Shown: positions 1 to 10,462 of the stretch, piece by piece
Position numbering within the stretch: the stretch's first letter is position 1
How the letters are laid out: each line of letters opens with the position of its first letter
Assembly: GCA_026874595.1 (NCBI GenBank)
Contig: CM049320.1
Coordinates: 39,990,714-40,054,713, forward strand
Source: Sipunculus nudus
Lineage: Eukaryota > Annelida > Sipuncula > Golfingiida > Sipunculidae
Direction of reading: 5' to 3'
Length of the DNA: 64,000 nucleotides
The notes under the pieces: model-generated
What the model saw: only the letters and a program-made list of their open reading frames with translations
The model's database searches: none
What the model was told of the DNA's origin: nothing
Position numbers and translations under genes: made by a program

Positions 1-157
1 TTCCTTATCAATATTTTTTTACCTTAAAATATTAGCTTGCATGTTTTCATCACGTTAACCTGGGGAAACCCCGCTTCCTTGATATAATTAAGCAGATTCG
101 TGCAGTCGAAAACCGCTCCGCCGCAAAAGGGTTCTCTTTAAGTGTAATACAAACATT
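1..157 (+). repeat. left terminal inverted repeat of the MULE
   Basis: Pairs with the reverse complement of 2915-3071 with only a few mismatches. The outer end reads TTCCTTATCAAT against TTCCTTAACAAT on the other side. Equal lengths on both sides support a true terminal repeat. Confidence 0.92.
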
Positions 158-189
158 CAGTCATTAATTCATTCTTTCCTTCTTTCTCT

Positions 190-191
<2 letters not shown>

Positions 192-250
<59 letters not shown>
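192..250. repeat. (TA)n microsatellite
   Basis: About 50 bp of uninterrupted TA dinucleotide at the inner edge of the left MULE terminal repeat. Confidence 0.95.
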
Positions 251-251
<1 letters not shown>

Positions 252-600
252 CGTTATCGGACAAAATAATGTTATTAAATGAGACAAGTCTGGGATCAAT
301 TAAAAATTAAAATAACTCTCTCTTTTCGTCTCTCATTATTTTTCTTTTTCTTTCTCTATCTCTCATTTATTCACTCATTCATTCTTTCTTTCTCTCTCGT
401 CATATATATCGTTATCGGACAAAATAAAGTTCTTAAATAAGACAATTCTGGGATTCATGAAAATTGAAATAATACTCTTTTTCCGTCTCATTATTTCTCT
501 TTCTCTCAATCTCACAAACATTCATTCATTCTTTCTCTCTCGTCATACACATCGTTATCGGACAAAATAAAGTTATTAATACACTTGCGTAAACTGACAT
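240..600 (-). repeat. left subterminal tandem array of the MULE
   Basis: Three copies of a unit that starts around CGTTATCGGACAAAATAA and continues through an ATGAGACAAGTCTGGG-like core into TTTCTCTC-rich DNA, near 249, 408 and 553. The units are reverse complements of those in the right array. Confidence 0.8.
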
Positions 601-1096
601 TTTCATTTGCAACATATAAAGACAAAGCTACTTTGCGATCCCAACACATCTTTAAAAAATTCACATTATATATCCAAAATCCAGCAGGAATTTAGATCTT
701 ATTCGCCAAGATAGTATGTGCAATAATCTCTCTCACCGTTGACGGGGATTTTGAAAAATTTAGGTAGTTATTTAGAAAAAAAAATCATGGAGTAATCATA
801 ACATACCAATATTTAATTCATATTTCTTTCACCCATCATGGCCTTCAATTATAAACAAAACAGTAACAACAGTTAAAAAAGATATACAGATAAAATATAT
901 ACATTTTGCTGAAAGTATTGTACAGTTTTTACAGACATACGAAGAAGAAAAATAGGAATGTACATGCTCAGATCTACATTTCATACAAAGTCATCGGGAA
1001 TGCTCAAAGTGATGTGATGAAACAAAATAAACCGGCAGACAATGCATGTCTATCAAGATATTCCAATCTTGGCGTTTAATATATGCATTTGTAGCC
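601..1096. other. AT-rich interior of the MULE, no gene seen
   Basis: Lies 3' of the transposase on the minus strand. It would include the 3' UTR of a transcript; no clear coding sequence or repeat was seen. Confidence 0.5.
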
Positions 1097-1945
1097 CTAA
1101 AAGTTGTGGACAACGTGCCTAATCTTCTTAAGGAAAGTCCTGGTGTTAATTCTCCAATTTCGATGTCGCTCTGTACGTTTAGCGATGCGGCAGTCCAGTC
1201 TCTTGTACTTCCGTTTTCTTGGGGGCGATGCTTCGCCGTGCTCAATGTTGATGATCAGGTGTTCAGTCTTGGATTGCTCCAGTTTGATGTGGTTTACGAA
1301 GTCAAAGACGTTTGGATGGATTCGCAGAAGACTCCTGTTGAGACTGGAATGCCAGCCTTCAACCATATTGTTTGTCCTGATGGATTCTCCGTTGACATTC
1401 CATAAACGCAGAGGGAAGCTGCCATCCAACCAAGTGGCTCGGTAGTATGCGACTAGTCTCTGAAGTTTTTCGCAGTTTTCCACAGCGGCTGACGATGCTA
1501 TGGTTGTGAAATTCAGGCGGACAAGCGATATTGGCAGGAAGGCTAACGCCATGAGAAGCTTGATGGTTTTTCGTGTTTCCTCGTTCCCGCTGTAGTCCTT
1601 TGACAATCCAAGTTCTTGCACTCTCCTCCAAACTGCTTGACAATGATGGAAATAGCAGCCTCTGAGAACAGCATTCGGAAACTGGGCCCGGATCGCTCCT
1701 AACAACGATGCTTCGAAGTCTGTCATGATTTTACTGGGGTTTAGCGTAAGCTCAAGTCTTGCCATGTGCCTCTTCAGGTGGTCAAACGCACTATAATAAT
1801 CATCCATGGATTTGGTGTTTAACAACGCGTAGGCAAGCGGGACACAGTGTCTCTCAAAGAGTCCATGGATGGTTAACAGTTGCTTGCATAAAGACGGAGC
1901 CGCCTTGAAAGTTCCGTCCATGAACAGGATGTCGCTGTTTGCCAT
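1097..1945 (-). CDS. MULE transposase, C-terminal two-thirds
   Basis: The 282-residue ORF reads as the catalytic core of a Mutator-like transposase, the nuclear DDE enzyme that cuts and pastes the element by its terminal repeats. Visible DDE motifs are MDGTF (D10), TDFE (D76) and NMVEGWH (E196), with the family's GCYFHH segment at residues 96-101 between the second D and the E. Animal relatives usually carry about 150 more residues at the N terminus, often a FLYWCH zinc finger; none is seen here, and upstream DNA is the simple-sequence array. A pyrimidine tract ending in CACAG at about 1956 could be a splice acceptor, so the Met at 1945 may lie inside an exon. The basic tail (residues 241-276) is typical. 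Not interrupted by stops. Family call secure; activity unknown. Confidence 0.85.
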   Translation of the reverse strand: MANSDILFMDGTFKAAPSLCKQLLTIHGLFERHCVPLAYALLNTKSMDDYYSAFDHLKRHMARLELTLNPSKIMTDFEASLLGAIRAQFPNAVLRGCYFHHCQAVWRRVQELGLSKDYSGNEETRKTIKLLMALAFLPISLVRLNFTTIASSAAVENCEKLQRLVAYYRATWLDGSFPLRLWNVNGESIRTNNMVEGWHSSLNRSLLRIHPNVFDFVNHIKLEQSKTEHLIINIEHGEASPPRKRKYKRLDCRIAKRTERHRNWRINTRTFLKKIRHVVHNF

Positions 1946-2018
1946 GGCTTCCAGGCACCTGTCTGTGGCAAAGACGATAACAGAAAGAAAGAATAATAGA
2001 AAGAATGAGAGAGAGGGA

Positions 2019-2790
2019 ATAATTTAATTTTCATGATTCACAGACTTGTCTCATATAATAACTTTATTTTGTATGATAACGATGAATTTAGCGAGAAAGA
2101 CAGAAAGAAAGATTGGAAGAATAAATGAATGAATTAATGAGAGAGAGAGAGAAAGAAAGAATATAGGAAAGAATGAATAGAGAGAGAGGGGGGATAATTT
2201 AATTTTCATGAATCACAGACTTGTTTCATTTAATAACATTATTTTTTATGATAACGATATATTTAGCGAGAAAGACAGAAAGAAAGATTGGAAGAATGAA
2301 TTAATGAATGAATTAATGGGAGAGATAGAAAGAAAGAATAAAAGAAAGAATGAGAGAGAGAGAGAGAGAGAAAGGGGGGGGGATAATTTAATTTTCATGA
2401 TTCACAGACTTGTCTCATTTAATAACTTTATTTTGTATGATAACGATTTATTTGGCGAGAAAGACAGAAAGAAAGATCGGAAGAATGAATTAATCAATGA
2501 ATGAATGAGAGAGAGAAAGAAAGAATAATGGAAAAAAGAATGAGAGAGAGAGAGAGAGGGGGGGGGGAATAATTTAATTTTCATGATTCACAGACTTGTC
2601 TCATATAATAACTTTATTTTGTATGATAACGATATATTTAGCGAGAAAGAAAGAATGAATAAATGAATGGATAAATGAAACAGAGAAGGAGAAAGAATGA
2701 GAGATAGAATGAAAGAGACGGAAAGAGAGTTAAATTAATTATAATGGACCCCGGGCTTGTCTCATTTAATAACTTTATATGTCCGATGAT
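2019..2790 (+). repeat. right subterminal tandem array of the MULE
   Basis: Five diverged units of roughly 165-190 bp, each with an AATTTAATTTTCATGATTCA-like start, an ACAGACTTGTCTCAT core and a GAGAGA/GAAAGA-rich tail (starts near 2019, 2194, 2383, 2569, 2733). The short ORFs here are simple-sequence artefacts. Confidence 0.88.
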
Positions 2791-2798
2791 ATATATTT

Positions 2799-2842
<44 letters not shown>

Positions 2843-2914
2843 CAGATGTTATAATGTTTGTTTATATAATTACGTGTGTGATTGCCTTAATGATTAAATC
2901 AAGGTTACATTATC

Positions 2915-3071
2915 AATGTTTGTATTACACTTAAAGAGAACCCTTTTGCGGCGGAGCGGTTTTCGACTGCACGAATCTGCTTAATTATATCAAGGAAGCG
3001 GGGTTTCCCCAGGTTAACGTGATGAAAACATGCAAGCTAACATTTTAAGGTAAAAAAATATTGTTAAGGAA
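2915..3071 (-). repeat. right terminal inverted repeat of the MULE
   Basis: Reverse complement of 1-157. The element ends at AAGGAA (3071). Confidence 0.92.
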
Positions 3072-3971
3072 TATGTATTATCTCCTATAATCACCTATAT
3101 GTCAACCTATATGTCAACAAACCTGCAAGAATGTATATAAACCTGACACAAAAACGTGTAAATTAATAATAATTTAATAAAACAATGATTTTAAAACACT
3201 TATTTTAACTAAGGCCGGGATGGGCTCACACGTACAAGTTCGCTTGGAGCGTCGCGGTTCAGTGATCGCACACGTGCGTTAATCCGTTTACCCAATTCAG
3301 GACACCAGCCTCGAAAGCGATGTCGCGATCTGGTCAAAAATGCTTCAAAAACCGGTAGCTCCTGTATTAAAATGTTCCTTAATGTCTTCCTTCATCATCT
3401 TTATCCAAGATAGTTGCATATATGAAGCGTGCTGGGTTATTTTCGACCGTTTTCGACCGACACGGATATCTGGGCACGCGGATATTTGGTGAGCAGATAT
3501 TTGGGAAGCGGATAACTGGGAAGCGGATAGCCGGGCGGACACCGATATGACAGTTACTAAATTTAATTATGGGATATGTGCACAAAATTTCTTGAACTCT
3601 AATAAACGCTGCTAACTGCATTATCAAAGCGGTTTTTGTTCACGTGCTGCATGCGAGGTCAAAAGGTCAAGTAACGGTGCCGAGTGTTTTTTTGGGGGAC
3701 ATCCATTTTATATCCAAATTTTGGTATTAAAAACAAAACGGTCAGGAAAAATCAATAAAAAATATCATCATAATAAACGTTCACCGCTGTGACCACGTGG
3801 AAAGCAAAATCTGTATAAATGAGTGTGGTTACAGTATAACGCTGTTTGAATATAAGATCAGACAAAAAGGAACAACGGAAATCGAAGGGTATTGTAACAT
3901 TTGTAGCTTTTTTTTCTGTATGTATTTCTGCCCATGGTGTCATGGTGCATGTGGTAGTAACATTTGCACAT
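3072..3971. other. no gene seen; AT-rich flank with a short minisatellite
   Basis: No conserved coding sequence recognised. The only structure seen is the 15-bp repeat at 3460-3539. Confidence 0.5.
3460..3539 (+). repeat. 15-bp minisatellite, about five units
   Basis: Consecutive diverged units of the type GCGGATATTTGGGAA. Because the period is a multiple of three, the minus strand stays open here and gives a spurious serine/isoleucine-repeat ORF. Confidence 0.8.
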
Positions 3972-3979
3972 ATATATAA

Positions 3980-4736
3980 TAGTGGTGGGCCGATCATCGA
4001 GTTTTATCGAAAGTCAGTCGGTTTGCTGCCACTTTCAAGCACTCGATTACCAAAGGCAACTATCGATTACATCATAATAATGATTGTATTCTTTCCAGAA
4101 TGCCTTTATGTTATAGGCAATATTTATTCTTCTATTTTTTACCACATTCCGCGCTTTATATAATGAGTCTGTGTTCCCAAATAACTTCCATATGTAACTG
4201 AGTATGACACGGTATATAGATGCGAGAACGGAGGACTTATTAAACTATTATTTGTGAACTCGCAGGGAGCTGTTTAGGCCGTCCTTAAAAAAATCTTTGT
4301 TGGGGCTAACCCGGCCGGTCGAGTATTTGGATTTCAGCTGGAATTTTATTTTGGACTAGTCTGCAAATTTCTTTTGGTATGATCTGCCCCAAGCGCACCT
4401 GGGTCCGTAAATTCTGCCTTCATGTGATAGAAAAACAGCCCCTCTATAGGCCTAACATTCTTAGACCTCTTAATTTGCACAATGAAAGATATTACCCGTC
4501 GTTAAATTTGATCCTTTAATTAGTCTGATATTTGTCTGTCTTTATACGTGGAAGGATCGTTACACTCGTGCGCGAGAGGAGAATTCCTGCCGGGGAAACG
4601 CAGGTACAGTTTCACAGATAATTACATATTTCTCTGATAATTGCATATATTTGTCTGAACCGATTAATAATCGATCATCAGTCGGTTTGCTCAAACCGAT
4701 GATCGACTATGAAAAAGGAACCGACTCCCACCACTA
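3980..4736. mobile_element. hAT-like non-autonomous DNA element (757 bp)
   Basis: The ends are the inverted repeat TAGTGGTGGG / CCCACCACTA. Each is bordered by the same 8-bp direct repeat ATATATAA (3972-3979 and 4737-4744), the target-duplication length of hAT transposons. A stem-loop around CGATCATCAGTCGGTTT / AAACCGATGATCG lies near the right end, and CGATCATCGA occurs near the left. No transposase ORF is inside. The caveat is that the flanks are TA-rich, so the duplication carries less weight than usual. Confidence 0.72.
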
Positions 4737-4744
4737 ATATATAA

Positions 4745-5365
4745 TATATCATTTACTATTACCAACTGAATATAACGTAAGGTACACTGACCTTGAGTGG
4801 CCGGCCATGTACACGACACGACGTTGATCGCTCAGGATGTGAGACTATCAAGATTAAGGAAACATATATAGAATATGACTACTCGACCTGGAGAGATAGA
4901 ACGGAAATAAGAACAGCCTCTATATGTTGCCTCAAATTTATGGTGTAGACGCTTTGAAAAAAACCCCAGCAAGAGTGAAAGTAAAACCGGACAGAGTGCT
5001 AGAAATAGTGAACTATTTATAACGCCCTCTAACAGCTATAGTCGCGCCAGTTTTCATGGCCAAGTAAACAGTTTAATCAAAGTATATTCAAGAAGACACT
5101 ATGTACGTCATAAGGGTGAACAAAAAACGGGAGAGATAAAAAAAAAACAACATTGCATGCATGGCTGAAGTGAAAAGGTTATGTAGTTAACTGTTTATCA
5201 GCGTTTAATTTCATTAAATTATTAGCTGAGGGGCCGTTGATATCAAATGTACATGATAGATGGTAGCATTTGCTTCTTCAAACGTAGAGGAATAAACCCG
5301 ATCCCTGTGAAACACACTAAAATGTGATAAATATCAATACTCATCATAATCCTAATAAAATTATT
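4745..5365. other. no gene seen
   Basis: Moderately AT-rich sequence without a recognisable coding region or repeat. Confidence 0.5.
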
Positions 5366-5640
5366 TAGTATACAGCTGAGGAGTAAAACGTTCGGCTCTC
5401 TCCGCTGGCGACCCGGGTTCGATGCCCGGTGTGGCTATGAATTTAACTGGATTGTTGTTGCCCGCCCAACGTCGGTTGTTTCTCCCCGGTTCTCCAGTGT
5501 CCTCTTTCCCTACAGACTATATCGAACGCCACCATCCGAGTCATGAAGTCAGAGTGTGGCGCTTTGTTTTTGAAACTGTATGTACAATCCATGTAAAATG
5601 ATTAAGTTTATGGAATTATAAAAAATTATAATACAAAATA
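5366..5640 (+). mobile_element. tRNA-derived SINE
   Basis: A tRNA-like head (about 5374-5435) has an A-box-like GGAGTAAAACG and a canonical pol III B box GGTTCGATGCC within paired CCGGG/CCCGG arms. It is followed by a conserved-looking body ending in an AT-rich tail. SINEs are copied by LINE reverse transcriptase. The TSD is not clear. Confidence 0.7.
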
Positions 5641-6595
5641 CATTTTTTTGATAGTTTATGCATAGATAATTAGATAGGCCTAAAATTACTCATTGCAATC
5701 TTTGAAATCCTTTTGCGTACAGTGACAAATGCAGTGATATATCTGAGATAACTACTTTGTCACCCATTATTGTCTATCCAGGTACCCTGAATGCTCATAT
5801 GCATATAACAGGCGTTTAACTGTCTAACATTAGCATAATTCCGGCCCTTTGACATTATCAACGTCAGTGCCTTCATATCTTGCATCGAAGACCATACTGT
5901 AAATTTTTCAGGAAGATGCAAATTGTTGTGTATTTGTAAGTATGGAAGCAGATTCATGAAACACTCAATGAATAACAGAATGAACAACCACGAGGCGGGG
6001 AATACACATCTTTATACGTCATCCTGTTATCATATCAATATATTATGCAAGACGCCGACAGATGGAGCTGTGGTCACGAAGGCACACTTGTTGATATGCC
6101 ACACAAATATATATATATTTTTTTTACAGCGCCTCAAGGCCTACGAGTACGCTGTCTCTTGGCACACACCAGACCCATCATTATCTATTTTGGTAAACTT
6201 TTTAACAACACCTATACCATTGTGATAGTTTCTAATTGCGTAACATGTTTTATATATAGGGGATATGTTGGCGGTATAGTAACTCACCTGAACACTTGTT
6301 GGTGTGATGCAGCCTTGTTGACGTCAAAGTAGTGAAAAACAATCGCGTCAGCGGGCCCTCAAAGCAAATCCCCTTTTCTTAATAACAGAAAGCAAAAGTC
6401 CAAAAATGACAAATAAATTTTGCATATCGAAGCACTTATATGAAACATTAAAGGGGGTCCTGAAGATTTAGCTGATGTTAAAAGCAGTTGTCACAAAAAC
6501 CTGTAAAGAAAAATAAACAGTTATGTGCTGTAAATAAATGTTAGAAGTCTCAATTATTCTATAGAGGTTCCATGTAAGTCGAGCTATACTGCTAG
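5641..6595. other. no gene seen
   Basis: A run ATATATTTTTTTTACAG at about 6108-6128 resembles a splice acceptor, but the downstream reading frame is short and matches no family I recognise. Confidence 0.4.
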
Positions 6596-6599
6596 ACTT

Positions 6600-7775
6600 T
6601 GTATGGTGCTTCTCAGTAGAGGATGGAATTGGCTGCTCAAGTTGGCCAATGTAACACGTCTTGGATTTTGTTGTGGAGGTGCATTTTTTAAAATAACTTC
6701 CGAATTATCAGTTTTGCTTTCCGGTTCATCCTGTTTTTATCGAGCTTTACCGGGGTCTGCTAACATATTCCCTCCGATTGGGATTGGCTTTTGTGGTGCA
6801 TCTCTGATATGCTGTCTGTTACGTCGGAGTAAATGCCCATTAGTGGTCTACACTATGAAGGATCTTTGTTGGCTTGACTTTTAATGCACGACTGCTGTTT
6901 TTCAATGGTGTATATCTGGCTCTCGAATTATCAGGCTCTGACCTAGGAGTAACGGCGAAAGTTCTCTTTTTAAGAGCGGTTCGATGATGATAACATTTTT
7001 GCAATTCCTGGCGAGCGACAAGTTCCTGTTGGATATCTTTTTTGTTACTAATTAAATTTTCAGGTTCAGATGGGAGTACGATTTTTAGTTTTCGGCCTAG
7101 GAGTAATTCTGCTGGGCTTCCAAGGTGACTGCTGATTGGCGTTGCTCTGACCATCATCAAAGTCAAAATTAGTGTGTGTTGCTTTTGCCTTTGTCAGCGT
7201 TTGTTTGATTTTTTTTATTGTTCGTTCTATGAATCCTTTGCCTTTGGGTCTTCTAAAAGAAGTTGTAACGTGATGGAATCCCCAGGCCTTGACAAATTTT
7301 GAGAACTTGGCTCGCATAATGTGGACCGTTGTCGCCAACGACGTTTGTAGGTATACCTTGCCAATGATCTGCTTCATGGCAGCGATAAAGATCCGACTTG
7401 GACTAGGTGATGGTAACTGGAATGTATATTTGCATATTTGGAGTAGCAGTCAGCTACGACTATGCTATTTGTTCTGTCTAGCTCAATCAAGTGTGATCAT
7501 ATTGTATTCCATGGCCTTGGCGGAATACTTACTGAAGGAGTGGTTCTGCAGGTTGTGCAAGTTTGTTTTCTTGACATGTTCTGCAGTTAACTACGATCGG
7601 GATAATATACCTTTGGTAATGTTTGGCCAGAAGACAGTTTCGCGAGCGAGAAAATTAGTCATCCTGTCCAAAATGATTGGCATGCGGTTGTTCAAGAATG
7701 TCTTCTTGCATACTTATTGGAATGAAGATTCTCCTTCCTTTAAGGACCAAGCCATTGTTCACAGTAAGTCTGTCA
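6600..7775 (-). pseudogene. Gypsy integrase and Pol tail, decayed
   Basis: Minus-strand translation shows RRIFIPISMQEDIL followed by an HANHFGQ-type His pair and CRTCQEN, the HHCC zinc domain. GDNGPHYASQ carries the second catalytic Asp, and RPKGKGFIER carries the catalytic Glu (canonical PxGNGxxER). The AELLLGRKL segment and an RRNRQHIR tail, frequent at Gypsy Pol C termini, follow. Several stops and at least three frame changes interrupt it. A 33-bp piece of it (7414-7446) recurs exactly at 11381-11413. The family call is strong; the gene is clearly dead. Confidence 0.82.
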
Positions 7776-7785
7776 CGGTAGAACC

Positions 7786-8140
7786 GGTTATGGCTTAGGG
7801 GTAGAGCACAAGACTCAAAGCTCCCACCCAGGTTGAGCGCTCTGTAGACTTAATGGAAGGCCGTGCCCAACGGCCGTGTTTCACCCACAAACAAGTGCGC
7901 CGTTTAGGGGTTCCTCGGTGGTATGACCCAGCAGTGTGGACGATTACGCACCCAGGGCCCGCACGTGCAGTATTCACCGGGCCTTGTTGACGCCAGTATA
8001 TAAGTGACAGGAAACCTGTGATACTGCACTGTCACGTTGTCCGAAACCGGAATGTAAATCTGCAGTCGACATTTACGTAGATAAGTTAGCATTTTAAAAA
8101 TTGTTGGAGGTTACCTCCCTAAAGAATATTAAAAAAAAGT
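7786..8140 (+). mobile_element. SINE-like insertion within the Gypsy remnant
   Basis: Begins with TGGCTTAGGGGTAGAGC, an A-box-like tRNA head, and ends near AATATTAAAAAAAA. It separates Gypsy RNase H from integrase, as an insertion would. TATGGCTTA occurs at both edges (about 7791 and 8157) and could be a duplicated target, though on the left it overlaps the A box. The B box is degenerate. Confidence 0.45.
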
Positions 8141-8990
8141 TTTCACGCTAGCTTCAGTATGGCTTAAGAACACCTGAAAGATATTATCCGGCCCTCCAAA
8201 AAATAGATATCTCTTTTAGACTGATTAGAGTTGCATCTTTCTGGGTTTCATCAAGAAGCTTGCTCTGGCTATTTGGTGAGAAGCTTACGAAGTCCACTCT
8301 GAGGTCGAGATCAATTAGGATGCGTTGGTTGGCGATGGTAAGCGACTAAAACTATCAGCTAACTAGTTGTCCATACCGGGTGTGAAGGTGAATGTAAAAT
8401 TATGGCCTTGAAGTTTGACCATCATACACTGAAGTGCCGGAGGTGCAGAATCATGACCAGGTAATTGTGAAATCACTGCACTCCAAGACCAATGGTAAGG
8501 AGTACCCTCTCGATAAACGCACATATCTGCTCATTTGGAGTAAGGCTATTACTCGTGACTGAATTGGTTTGAGTTCACCTATCCCGTGAGGACTGGCATC
8601 ACACTGAACATATGTGTCTTTCTTTGGGTCAAAATACATAAGGAATAACTCATCTGAGACTGTGTTTTTAAGGTCATGAAAGGATTTTTGATGATGAGTT
8701 TCCCAGAGAAAATCTGGGTCTTTTCGAAGAAGAGCCCTGAGTACTGCTGTCTTTGTACTGTAGTTCTCAATATAATAAGATACGTATGTCGTGAAACCAA
8801 GGAATTGATGAAGCTCTTTTTTATTGCATGGTTCAGGCATAGCTCGCAGGACAGCTGCTTTTTTTTGGGTCTGGTTTCATGGCTCTATCAGTGTACAGAT
8901 TTCCAAAGAACTCAATTCTCGGTTGCTTTATCTTTATGCACTTTGGGGAAATTAATTGCCATTTTGTTTAGCCACTTGCACTATCTTGTT
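8141..8990 (-). pseudogene. Gypsy reverse transcriptase C terminus and RNase H, decayed
   Basis: Minus-strand reading gives RIEFFGNLYTDRAMKPDPKK, then PEPCNKKELHQFLGF, the conserved RT connection, then FLWETHHQKSFHDLK and VQCDASPHGIG, the RNase H start with its catalytic Asp. Only 8840-8451 remains open without a stop. Downstream, DLDLRVDFVSFSP leads toward the integrase. The palm domain with the YxDD box is not recognisable upstream, so a deletion or heavy decay removed it. Confidence 0.8.
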
Positions 8991-9000
8991 TTAAACACCA

Positions 9001-9239
9001 CCTAGACACAGTAATAGCGTTGAAGGTGAAATTGTCATTTAAGGTCATCTTGATCACTTAAATCATTTGGCTCTGTGTGAGCTGCATGAACAGCACTTGT
9101 GTCTCTTATTATTTCTTATTTGCTGAGCTTTTTTTCTACAACACCTTTTTCAGTGTTTTTTATTATCACAACCGTCACTAGTGTCTTCATAAGCAGGCCA
9201 CTTTCAGGGTGAGTTTGCTAGTGCCAAAGTTGCCACATA
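9001..9239 (-). other. Gypsy interior, too decayed to read
   Basis: Lies between Gag and RT remnants, where protease and the RT palm would be expected. No motif was recognised. Confidence 0.4.
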
Positions 9240-9640
9240 GTCGACGTCTTCATTGTGATCTAGAATTTCTCTTATAACAGCGCCAACTTCAACTTTAGGA
9301 GTAGCTTCCAGCTGGTGTAACTGTTGCATGTGAGACATGGTTGCCTCCTATTTACGGCCAATGTCCAGTAACTGGTCCAGCTTGAAATCTTTAGGCTTAG
9401 GAATCAATTCCTTTTCAAATTCCTGAGCAGGAGTACTGGCTATAACTACTTTCCACTAAGCGCTCATTTAGCTCTTCACAGCTGAAATAACATTTCAAGT
9501 CATCAAAGCCCTCATTTGTGCCTTGTTTGCAATGCCTAAATTTGAGACGACACAGTCTGATATTTTCATAAGGTTCAATTTTTTTCAAATTTATTCCAGA
9601 TTGCGTTTAGATCTTTTCTTTCTAGATGTCTTAGTTAAAT
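9240..9640 (-). pseudogene. Gypsy Gag remnant
   Basis: Minus-strand pieces such as RLRHCKQGTNEGFDDLKCYF, EELNERLVE and DFKLDQLLDIGRK look like the end of a Gag capsid (the R-x-R-L...ERLL...A/L-x-IGR pattern). HMQQLHQLEATPK follows. Stops and frame changes are frequent. The assignment leans on the position upstream of RT/RNase H on the same strand. Confidence 0.55.
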
Positions 9641-9649
9641 GTATTGTAT

Positions 9650-10462
9650 CTCCTGCATGAGGTCTTCTTATCCCACGGCTAGGAGAATATGTGTCATGGC
9701 TATCTCCCCTGCATGTTTTTTTATCTTAAAATTTTTTTATCTTAAACATCTTTGTTTAAAAGGGCCTGATGACCTATAAAGCATTTAAATTAACTGTAAA
9801 AAATAGTTTCACCTGATACCTTCTAAATTATTGCCCTGAAACCGGTGGCTTACTCCTGTACACAGGTGCTAAGCAAGTGAACCAGGCACGATCACAGGCG
9901 TCAACATTAACACACTGCGTGCATCACCCGAGACAAAATACCTGTACATCAAGAGATGCCCTCTCTGACTTGGCCAAAAAAAATGTAATACATGTTCCCG
10001 CTGGCTGAAACATCGCGTGTTGCGGCTCAAAATGCGCAAAATCGGACCTCCGGTCACCTGGCCTTGTTATGGTAAATAGAGACACGTGGACTGTTTTTAC
10101 TAACACAAAGAACCACAACGAGTTAAACATAAACCGTATGCGAGGTACTGAGACTGTGGGGAGGGATGGTTTTGCTGGGAAACTTTTGCATAGAGCAAAA
10201 CTGAAGTGAAAGTGTGAATGAATAGGCATAATATTGCTCCTGATTATGCCCCATTAAACATAGTGAACCTGATGGAAAGATCGACTGCGGCCCAGTCCAT
10301 TTAAGTCATGTGTTCAGCCATGATAAGGTTTGCGTATGTTACGACGTGATGCGGTAGGCCATCTGTGAAACGGTGCTTATTTACACACGATGCAAGGCAT
10401 ACATCGAGGCGACACACAGAAACTAGCTATGAATGTGAGCTTTATGATGCGCTGCCACCATG
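9650..10462. other. no gene seen
   Basis: Short ORFs at 9869-10229 have no recognisable domain. Confidence 0.5.

Larger units (their letters stand above)
1..3071. mobile_element. Mutator-like (MULE) DNA transposon, non-autonomous or truncated
   Basis: The ends are a near-perfect 157-bp inverted repeat (1-157 and 2915-3071), and a MULE-family transposase ORF lies between them on the minus strand. Inside each terminal repeat is an array of a roughly 150-185-bp unit, three copies on the left and five on the right, in opposite orientations. The left repeat matches right up to base 1, so the element may start outside the window and the 9-bp target duplication expected of MULEs cannot be checked; the right flank begins TATGTATTA. 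The transposase lacks its usual N-terminal part, so the copy is probably immobile unless an upstream exon exists. Confidence 0.88.
6600..9640 (-). mobile_element. decayed Gypsy/Ty3 LTR retrotransposon on the minus strand
   Basis: In order along the minus strand there are a Gag-like remnant, the end of reverse transcriptase, RNase H, an integrase and a typical Pol tail. This is the Gypsy order. Every domain is broken by stops and frameshifts. A SINE-like sequence is inserted between RNase H and integrase (about 7786-8140). No LTRs were recognised, so the limits given are those of recognisable coding homology. Confidence 0.82.

Noticed and set aside
2208-2584. Lys/Glu/Arg-rich and Ser/Phe-rich ORFs on both strands
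   Set aside because: Simple-sequence GAAAGA/GAGAGA repeats of the MULE array.
3345-3627. Minus-strand ORFs with SASQ/RFPNI-like repeats
   Set aside because: Explained by the 15-bp minisatellite.
5374-5435. tRNA gene
   Set aside because: A and B boxes are present but the cloverleaf is poor and it is joined to a SINE-like body and AT-rich tail.
5923-6332. Acceptor-like tract followed by RLKAYEYAVSWHT
   Set aside because: The frame closes after about 30 residues and no family or partner exon was recognised.
7289-7798. 169-residue plus-strand ORF
   Set aside because: Antisense shadow of the Gypsy integrase remnant.
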